A stretch of 7,462 bases of DNA, taken from NCBI GenBank assembly GCA_030040395.1, contig JASHTU010000608.1:1-7462 (forward strand), in the 5' to 3' direction. Below are positions 1-5,490 of this stretch, in pieces (within the stretch, counting starts at the first letter, position 1; each line of letters opens with the position of its first letter). The position numbers and the translations under genes were made by a program. This DNA comes from Acidobacteriaceae bacterium (GTDB lineage Bacteria; Acidobacteriota; Terriglobia; Terriglobales; Acidobacteriaceae). The notes under the pieces were generated by a model. It was not told the origin of the DNA. It ran no database searches and saw only the letters and a program-made list of their open reading frames with translations.

Positions 1-1263
1 GAGGCGTTGCGCGGGGCCAATCGCTCCACGCACGACCGCTCCTCTCTGCCGCAGAAGGCGTTGGTAGTGTTTCAGGCGGCGCTGTCGGTGGTGCTGATTG
101 CGGGCGCGATCCTGATGACCAAGTCGCTGGCCAACCTGGAACACCAGAATTTCGGCGTGGCCACGGCGAACCGTTACGTGCTGCACTTCGATCCGGCGGG
201 CGCGGGCTACCCGGTGGCTCGTTTGCCCGCTCTGTATCGCCAAATTGAGGACCGCTTCTCCGCGTTGCCGGGGGTGGTGAACATGAGCCTCTCGATGTAC
301 AGCCCTCTGGAAGGCGACAACTGGGGCGAATGCGTGATTCAACAGGGCCATCCGGCTCCGCGGCCGGGCGACAATTGCGGCTCAACCTGGGCGCGGGTGA
401 GCGAGAATTTTCTCCCTTCCATTGGCGTTCCCGTGGTGCGGGGACGCGACTTTAGCGAGCAGGACACGGCCGGATCGCCGCAGGTGGTGCTGGTGAACCA
501 AACCTTTGTGAATCGCTTTTTTCACAACCAGGACCCCATCGGGCGTCACTTCGGCATCGACTTTCCGCAGTATTCCGCCAGCTTTGAGATTGTGGGGGTG
601 TTTCGCGATTTCAAAATGAATAATCCGCGCGACAAAGTGCGGCCCGTTTTTCTGCGTGCGCTGACGCAGCAGTTCACCGGCTACACGCAGCTGGATATGA
701 CCACCACCGAAACGCAATCGATGTACATGAGGGCGATGATTCTCGATTTCAATGCGCCGCAGCAGAACGTGGAGGGACTGGCGCGGCACACGCTTGCCGG
801 GATCGATCCGAACCTGACGGTCACGGACCTGCGCTCGTTCGGCGCACAGGTGGCGGGCAACTTCGACCAAGAGCGGCTGGTGGCGAGGCTGACCAGCCTG
901 TTCGGCATTTTGGCGCTGATCCTGGCGTCGATTGGATTGTATGGCGTGATGTCGTACTTTGTGGCCCGGCGCACGAGTGAAATCGGCATTCGCATGGCGC
1001 TGGGAGCGACGCGGCAGACGGTGGTGGCGATGGTGATGCGCGGCGCGTTGTGGCAGATCGTGATTGGCCTTGCGTTGGGCATTCCCGCGGCGCTGGCAGC
1101 GGGCCACTTCATGGCCAGCCAGCTTTACGAGGTGAAGGGTTACGATCCGCTGGCCTTCGCGGGCGCCACCTGCGTGCTGGGCCTCTGCGCGGCCGTGGCG
1201 GGCTTCATTCCCGCGCGCCGGGCCGCGTCCATCGAACCTATGAAAGCTTTGCGCATCGAGTAG
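1..1263 (+). CDS. ABC transporter permease, MacB/FtsX type, C-terminal half of an ADOP-like duplicated permease (5' partial)
   Basis: The reading frame is open to the left edge, so only the last 420 residues are present; a TTG at position 7 could be read as a start but is internal. Seen (residues counted from that TTG): a first membrane helix at about 17-37, a large soluble region of about 250 residues (40-285) matching the MacB-type periplasmic core domain, then three helices at about 291-317, 345-367 and 382-402. The family hallmarks ARRTSEIGIRMALGA (320-334) and PARRAASIEPMKALR (402-416) are clear FtsX-domain signatures. Two cysteines in the periplasmic part (109 and 124) could form a disulfide. 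The LRGANR segment before the first helix resembles the mid-protein linker of acidobacterial duplicated permeases, so an N-terminal copy of the same unit probably lies upstream. It would be the mechanotransmitting inner-membrane subunit working with the downstream ATPase. A single-unit permease with a short upstream part is the alternative. The ABC permease call is firm; the duplicated architecture is inferred. Confidence 0.9.
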   Translation, partial: EALRGANRSTHDRSSLPQKALVVFQAALSVVLIAGAILMTKSLANLEHQNFGVATANRYVLHFDPAGAGYPVARLPALYRQIEDRFSALPGVVNMSLSMYSPLEGDNWGECVIQQGHPAPRPGDNCGSTWARVSENFLPSIGVPVVRGRDFSEQDTAGSPQVVLVNQTFVNRFFHNQDPIGRHFGIDFPQYSASFEIVGVFRDFKMNNPRDKVRPVFLRALTQQFTGYTQLDMTTTETQSMYMRAMILDFNAPQQNVEGLARHTLAGIDPNLTVTDLRSFGAQVAGNFDQERLVARLTSLFGILALILASIGLYGVMSYFVARRTSEIGIRMALGATRQTVVAMVMRGALWQIVIGLALGIPAALAAGHFMASQLYEVKGYDPLAFAGATCVLGLCAAVAGFIPARRAASIEPMKALRIE

Positions 1264-1340
1264 GGCAGGGATCAGGGAACAGGGGACCGAGGGAACAAGG
1301 GATCAGGGAACAAGGGATCAGGGATTGGGGGACAGAAAGC
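1264..1340 (+). repeat. G-tract tandem repeat filling the permease-ATPase spacer
   Basis: Nearly the whole spacer is a degenerate tandem array of about nine 7-8 bp units (1268-1334): GGGATCA, GGGAACA, GGGGACC, GGGAACAA, GGGATCA, GGGAACAA, GGGATCA, GGGATTG, GGGGACA. Inside it, the 15-bp block at 1291-1305 is repeated exactly at 1306-1320. All G runs (ten of three or more) are on the coding strand, so the transcript would carry them too and could fold into G-quadruplexes. The last G-run (1327-1331) ends nine bases before the ATPase start codon and is the only Shine-Dalgarno-like stretch there. The array contains no stop in the ATPase frame. Any function in translation or mRNA stability is inference. 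Confidence 0.85.
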
Positions 1341-2045
1341 ATGATCGAACTAAAAAGCGTGGAACGAAGTTACAAAACCGGCCACACGGAAACATGGGTG
1401 TTGCGCCGCATTGCTCTAACCATCCGCGAGGGTGAGTTTGTGACCGTGATGGGGCCATCCGGGGCCGGGAAGTCGTCGCTGCTGAACGTGCTCGGACTGC
1501 TCGACGACAGCTGGCTGGGCGAGTATTGGTTCGACGAGACGCCGGTGCACACGCTGAACCGCAAACAACGCGCCGACCTGGCGCGGCGGCGGATCGGCAT
1601 GGTTTTCCAGAGCTATCACCTGCTCGACGACCTCACCGTGGCGGAAAACATCGACCTGCCGCTCTCCTATAAGAATCTGCCCGCCAAAGAGCGCCAGGGG
1701 ATGGTGGCCGACATTCTGGATCGCTTTCAGATCGTGGCCAAAAAGGATCTGTTTCCCTCGCAGCTCTCCGGGGGGCAGCAGCAACTGGTGGGTATTGCGC
1801 GAGCGGTGGTGCACGCGCCGGCTCTGCTGCTGGCGGACGAGCCTACCGGCAACCTGCACTCCACGCAGGCGCGGGAGATCATGGAGCTTTTCTGCGAGCT
1901 GAACCGCCAGGGAACGACGATTGTGCAGGTGACGCACTCCGACGTGAACGCGCACTACGGCAAGCGCATCGTGGAGCTGCGCGACGGCTGGGTCACGAGC
2001 GATGAAAACCTGCAGGCTCATTCCACGGAGGTCGCCGCATCATGA
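1341..2045 (+). CDS. ABC transporter ATP-binding protein, MacB/LolD (type VII) family
   Basis: A complete 234-residue nucleotide-binding subunit, normal length for stand-alone LolD/MacB-type ATPases. Seen: Walker A GPSGAGKSS (38-46), Q-loop Gln90 in MVFQSYHLL, signature LSGGQQQ (142-148), Walker B ALLLADEP (161-168) with catalytic Glu167, and switch His199 in VTHSD. Two positions depart from the usual pattern: the D-loop reads GNLHS instead of GNLDS, and the signature is followed by LVGIARA instead of RVAIARA. Both seem common in acidobacterial relatives, so I do not read them as inactivation. It would act on the cytoplasmic face, powering the permease encoded just upstream. The ATG at 1341 is chosen because MIELKSVERSY is the typical beginning of the family; the frame stays open further upstream through the repeat and into the permease gene, which is not credible as protein. 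Its stop overlaps the next start as ATGA, suggesting translational coupling with the channel gene. Confidence 0.95.
   Translation: MIELKSVERSYKTGHTETWVLRRIALTIREGEFVTVMGPSGAGKSSLLNVLGLLDDSWLGEYWFDETPVHTLNRKQRADLARRRIGMVFQSYHLLDDLTVAENIDLPLSYKNLPAKERQGMVADILDRFQIVAKKDLFPSQLSGGQQQLVGIARAVVHAPALLLADEPTGNLHSTQAREIMELFCELNRQGTTIVQVTHSDVNAHYGKRIVELRDGWVTSDENLQAHSTEVAAS
2027..2032 (+). promoter_or_regulatory. Shine-Dalgarno of the TolC-like gene
   Basis: GGAGGT lies nine bases before the ATG at 2042, inside the end of the ATPase gene. With the ATGA stop/start overlap at 2042-2045 it fixes the start of the channel gene and supports coupled translation. Confidence 0.75.
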
Positions 2046-4069
2046 CTTCGACCTCGTGGCTTCAGTGGATTTCGGTTGCGGCGCTCTGCGCGCCGTTGGC
2101 GCCCGGCAGCCTTGCCCAGAGCCATTCGCAGACCCCGCCGTCTGCGCCGTCGCAAATGGCGCTCGCCGATCCGCGCGGGAGCGCGCCAGAGGCTCCGTCG
2201 CCCGCGACCAGCTCCCCGACGGAGGCGCCGCCTACGCTGGCGCAACAAATGCAACAACAACAGCAACAATCGATTGCTCAGCCGCAGCCTTTCTACGTGC
2301 CGTTGCCGCACTCGCATAAGCCATTTTCAGCCTATAGACCCAGCACTGCGCCTCCGCTGAATCTCAACAACTCACCGCTCTTGCAAAACCTCATCCGCGA
2401 TGGAAAGCTGTACATTTCCTTGCACGATGCGATCAATCTCGCCATCGAAAACAACCTCGATCTGGCTTATTTCCGCTATAACTTTCCCATTGCGCAGATG
2501 GATTTGGCCCGCACCAAAGCCGGCGGCACGGCCAATGGCGTCGACACCAACATTGTGCAGAGCACCCAGGGCGGCTTCGGAGCCGGATCTTCCTCCGGCG
2601 GCGGATCGAGCTCCGGGCTCGCCGCCGCGGGCGCCGGAGGCATCGTTACCTCCGCCCTTGGGGCGGGCGCCCCGGTACCGTCATTCGATCCGTATCTCAC
2701 CTTCCAGGGACTGGTGGACCACACCGTTACGCAGGAAGAGAACATCTTCCAGTACGGAACGTCTATCCTCAAGACCAACACCATCAAGGGCTATGGCAGC
2801 TTCAGCCAGTCGTTTCCGCTGGGAACGAACCTCTACTTCCAATATGCCGGGGAGCGGATCGCCAGCAACAGTCCTTACGACGTGATCAATCCCACGCTCT
2901 ATTCCTATTTCACGGCGCAGATTACGCAGCCGCTGCTTTCAGGATTCGGGCTGGCCAGCAACGAACGCTACATCCACATCGCGAAGCGTAACATGCAGAT
3001 CACGGACTTTGCTTTCAAGGCGCAGGTTATCGCCACGGTCACGCAAGTCGAGGGTATCTACTGGGATCTGGTGAACGCCTATCAGGACGAGCAGATCAAT
3101 GAGCGCTCGCTCACCTTTGCGCAACAGACCCTCCAGTTGGACCAGAAGCAGCTTAGCCTCAACGCCATTCCCGCGATGCAGGTGATGACGGACCAGTCGG
3201 ACGTGGCCACCGCCGAGGGCAATCTCACCGTGGCCCGCGCCAGCCTGCGCCTCAATGAACTGCTCTTGAAAAACGCGCTCACCAAGGTCGACGATCCGCT
3301 GATCGATGAAATGCCCGTCATTCCCCTCGATCTCAAAGGCGCGCCCGATCCAAACGCTTCCAAACCGATTAACGATCTCATCGCCGAGGCGGAAAAGAAC
3401 CGCCCCGAAGTCGGCATCTACGAACAGCAGGCCGAGATTCAGCGCGCCAACCTGAAGGGCGTGAACAGCGAATTGCTGCCCACACTCAACATGTACGGTT
3501 TCTACGAAGGCGCGGGCATTGCCGGGCCAAAAAATCCGTACTGTGACCTTAGCGCCGCGGAATGCGCCACCATGCTGCCCACCGGTTTCCCCAGCATGCT
3601 GGAGAACACTTTCAACTACTCCGCGCCGGAATACCAGGTGGGCATGACGCTGCAGATCAATCTCCGCAACCGCGTCTTCAAGGCCGATCAGTTCCGCGCC
3701 GCGCTGCAGTACCGGCAGAGCCAAATCAGCTCAGAGGAACAGCAGAAGAGCATCCGATTCGACGTGCGCAACTCGCAGTTCGCGCTGCAACAGGCCCAGG
3801 CCCGCGTGGACGCCTCGCAGAAGGCCCGCGATCTGGCGCAGCGCACCTTTGACATCACCGCACAGGAACAGAAACTGGGCGCCAAGTCCAGCTACGATAC
3901 GCTGGTGGCGCAGCAAAACCTGGCCGTGGCCGAATCGGCCCTGGTGGCCGCACAGACAGCTTTTGAAAAAGCCAAGGTGGATATCGACCGCGCCACCGGG
4001 GAAACCCTGGAACGGATGGGCGTCTCCATCGACGATGCGAAATCGGGTGTAGTGTCGCATGCGCCGTAA
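2042..4069 (+). CDS. TolC-family outer-membrane efflux protein
   Basis: A 675-residue protein, well above the 450-500 residues usual for TolC/OprM relatives. Seen: a signal peptide (1-25) with hydrophobic core ISVAALCAPLAPGSLA and likely cleavage after SLA; a Pro/Ser/Ala-rich low-complexity stretch with a glutamine run (68-76); a first efflux-protein repeat beginning at ISLHDAINLAIENNLDLAY (125-143); a Gly/Ser/Ala-rich insert (177-210); beta-strand-like segments around 216-300; long amphipathic helices (about 305-410); and a second repeat (about 443-660) containing EVGIYEQQAEIQRANLKG, LLPTLNMYGFYEG and the helix-start motif KLGAKSSYDTLVAQQNLAVAE (611-631). Cys501 and Cys508 sit in the probable second extracellular loop and may pair. 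It would trimerise into an outer-membrane channel and periplasmic tunnel serving the permease/ATPase pair. No lipobox cysteine is seen, so it is probably not a lipoprotein. Its start overlaps the ATPase stop, placing it in the same operon. Family assignment is firm; the substrate is unknown. Confidence 0.93.
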   Translation: MTSTSWLQWISVAALCAPLAPGSLAQSHSQTPPSAPSQMALADPRGSAPEAPSPATSSPTEAPPTLAQQMQQQQQQSIAQPQPFYVPLPHSHKPFSAYRPSTAPPLNLNNSPLLQNLIRDGKLYISLHDAINLAIENNLDLAYFRYNFPIAQMDLARTKAGGTANGVDTNIVQSTQGGFGAGSSSGGGSSSGLAAAGAGGIVTSALGAGAPVPSFDPYLTFQGLVDHTVTQEENIFQYGTSILKTNTIKGYGSFSQSFPLGTNLYFQYAGERIASNSPYDVINPTLYSYFTAQITQPLLSGFGLASNERYIHIAKRNMQITDFAFKAQVIATVTQVEGIYWDLVNAYQDEQINERSLTFAQQTLQLDQKQLSLNAIPAMQVMTDQSDVATAEGNLTVARASLRLNELLLKNALTKVDDPLIDEMPVIPLDLKGAPDPNASKPINDLIAEAEKNRPEVGIYEQQAEIQRANLKGVNSELLPTLNMYGFYEGAGIAGPKNPYCDLSAAECATMLPTGFPSMLENTFNYSAPEYQVGMTLQINLRNRVFKADQFRAALQYRQSQISSEEQQKSIRFDVRNSQFALQQAQARVDASQKARDLAQRTFDITAQEQKLGAKSSYDTLVAQQNLAVAESALVAAQTAFEKAKVDIDRATGETLERMGVSIDDAKSGVVSHAP

Positions 4070-4133
4070 AATCGTTGCAAGCGTCGTGGCCGGCGCGATA
4101 TCCGGCGCTGTGGAGGCAAGCCATCCCCGATAA
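4059..4133 (+). other. 24-codon small ORF at the tolC/regulator junction (leader, coupler or gene remnant)
   Basis: An ATG at 4059 inside the last codons of the TolC-like gene opens a 24-residue frame ending with TAA at 4131-4133. The product begins MRRKIVASVVAGAIS: a basic N-terminus followed by a hydrophobic run, like the beginning of a membrane anchor or signal sequence, and then breaks off in polar residues (EASHPR). It spans the purine-rich site at 4112-4116 and ends just inside the response-regulator frame. Inner-membrane adaptor proteins of the HlyD/MacA type often begin like this and are usually encoded next to TolC-like genes, so it may be the stump of a deleted adaptor gene. It could equally be a coupling peptide or chance. 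No clear Shine-Dalgarno precedes it. Confidence 0.25.
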
Positions 4134-5490
4134 GCAAGAACAAATCCGCGTTCTGGCAGCCGACGACCAAGCCCACATCCTGGAGGCGGTCGAGCTGCTG
4201 CTTAAGCCGCAGGGAATCGACGTAGACTGCGTGCGCTCGCCGCAGTTGCTCATGGAAGCGCTGGGCCAGCGTGACTACGACGTGCTGCTCATCGACCTGA
4301 ACTACAGCCGTGACACCACCTCCGGCCAGGAGGGGCTGGAGCTGCTGGCGCGCATTCATGAGTTCGACTCGCGCCTGCCGGTGATTGTCATGACTGCGTG
4401 GGGCAACATCGATCTGGCCGTCGAATCCATGAAGCGCGGGGCGCGTGACTTTGTGCAAAAACCCTGGGAAAACGAGCGCCTGATCGCGCAGATTCGCCTC
4501 CATGCGGAGTTGCGCCAGGCGCTGCGCCGCGCCCGCCAGCTGGAGCTGGAAAACCGCCTGCTGCGCGCCGAAGGCATGCCGGAATTCGTGGCCAGCGCGC
4601 CCTCCATGCAGCCGGTTCTCGACCTCATTGCGCAGGTGGGCCCGTCGGACGCCAACGTGCTCATCACCGGGGAGCACGGCACGGGCAAGGAGATTGTGGC
4701 GCGGCTGCTCCACGCCGCTTCGCCGCGCTCGCGCATGGCGCTGGTGGCGGTGAATGCGGGCGGGTTGCCGGAGGGAACCTTCGAGAGCGAAATCTTCGGG
4801 CACGTGAAAGGGGCGTTCACCGACGCGCGCGCCGACCGCATCGGCCGCTTCGAACTGGCCAACGGCGGCACGCTGTTTCTGGACGAAATCGCCAACGTCC
4901 CGCTGCGCCAGCAGGCCAAACTGTTGCGGGTGCTCGAAACCGGAGAATTGGAGCGCGTGGGCTCCTCGCAGACGCGGCGCGTGGATGTGCGCCTGCTGTG
5001 CGCGACCAATGCACAATTGCGCGAGGAGGTGGAGGCGGGCAACTTCCGCGAAGATCTTCTTTTCCGCATCAATACGGTGGAAATTCACCTGCCCGCGCTG
5101 CGCGACCGGCGCGAGGACATTCCGCTCCTCGCCCAGCATTTTCTGGCCCGCAACCGCAGCCGGTACCGCAAGCAGGTGGGTGGTTTTGCTCCCGCGGCGA
5201 TGCAACAGTTAATGCAATATCCCTGGCCGGGCAACGTCCGCGAGCTGGAGCACGCCGTGGAACGCGCCGTGCTACTCAGTCGCGGCGACGAGATCGAACC
5301 GGCCGATCTGGCCATCGCGACCACTCGCCAAGCCGCGCCGTCTTTTGAAAACATGAGCATCGACGAGGTGGAGGCGCTCCTCATCCGCAAGGTGCTGCGC
5401 CGCTGCGAGGGCAACATCTCCCAAGCCGCTGAAGCGCTGGGTTTGAGCCGCGCCGCGCTTTACCGACGCATTGAAAAGTATGGCCTATGA
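4075..5490 (+). CDS. sigma-54-dependent response regulator (receiver, AAA+, Fis-type HTH; NtrC class)
   Basis: 471 residues from the TTG at 4075, in the usual NtrC-class range. Seen: a receiver domain (about 24-140) with acidic pair Asp30-Asp31, phospho-acceptor Asp74 in LLIDLNYSRD, Thr107 in VIVMTAWG and Lys129 in QKPW; an AAA+ domain (about 169-405) with Walker A GEHGTGKE (199-206), sigma-54-contact loop GAFTDA (246-251) where most of the class has GAFTGA, Walker B GGTLFLDEI (264-272), FREDLLFRIN with the arginine-finger region (324-333) and sensor II PWPGNVREL (383-391); and a C-terminal Fis-type helix-turn-helix (431-471) with GNISQAAEALGLSRAALYRRI. It would be phosphorylated by the kinase encoded next and open sigma-54 promoters. 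The start is uncertain: the TTG lacks a Shine-Dalgarno and adds about 16 residues unlike the family, whereas GGAGG at 4112-4116 sits six bases before an ATC codon (4123) that would give a normal-looking N-terminus. Five bases separate the TTG from the TolC-like stop. Confidence 0.94.
   Translation: MQASWPARYPALWRQAIPDKQEQIRVLAADDQAHILEAVELLLKPQGIDVDCVRSPQLLMEALGQRDYDVLLIDLNYSRDTTSGQEGLELLARIHEFDSRLPVIVMTAWGNIDLAVESMKRGARDFVQKPWENERLIAQIRLHAELRQALRRARQLELENRLLRAEGMPEFVASAPSMQPVLDLIAQVGPSDANVLITGEHGTGKEIVARLLHAASPRSRMALVAVNAGGLPEGTFESEIFGHVKGAFTDARADRIGRFELANGGTLFLDEIANVPLRQQAKLLRVLETGELERVGSSQTRRVDVRLLCATNAQLREEVEAGNFREDLLFRINTVEIHLPALRDRREDIPLLAQHFLARNRSRYRKQVGGFAPAAMQQLMQYPWPGNVRELEHAVERAVLLSRGDEIEPADLAIATTRQAAPSFENMSIDEVEALLIRKVLRRCEGNISQAAEALGLSRAALYRRIEKYGL
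4112..4116 (+). promoter_or_regulatory. Shine-Dalgarno-like site pointing to an ATC codon
   Basis: GGAGG is followed after six bases by ATC (4123-4125), in frame with the response regulator and encoding IPDKQEQIRVLAADDQ, the length of leader expected before the receiver domain. No ATG, GTG or TTG lies at the right distance. It may mark a rare non-AUG start or an ATG-to-ATC change. Confidence 0.45.

Noticed and set aside
382..1107. Minus-strand open frame of 241 codons opposite the permease
   Set aside because: It lies wholly inside the permease gene, is dominated by Arg/His and shows no recognisable motif; a shadow of GC-biased third positions.
1050..1340. N-terminal extension of the ATPase frame into the permease gene
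   Set aside because: The frame is open, but the extension is a shadow of the permease followed by translated repeat; the family begins at the ATG at 1341.
1326..1341. Possible sigma-54 -24/-12 element (TGG, ten bases, GC) just before the ATPase gene
   Set aside because: Only the invariant GG and GC match; the rest of the consensus does not, and transcription would begin inside the ATPase coding region.
2659..2674. Short G/C inverted repeat (GGGGC and GCCCC) in the TolC-like gene
   Set aside because: A five-base stem within a Gly/Ala-coding low-complexity stretch is expected from composition alone.
4063..4079. Possible -12 element TTGCA at the regulator start
   Set aside because: No GG lies at the required distance upstream, so the -24 half is missing.
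3892..5205. Long minus-strand open frame (437 codons) opposite the tolC end and the regulator
   Set aside because: It is antisense to two clearly identified genes, its composition is rich in Arg, His, Gln and Ala as expected from a GC-rich shadow frame, and no domain motif is visible.
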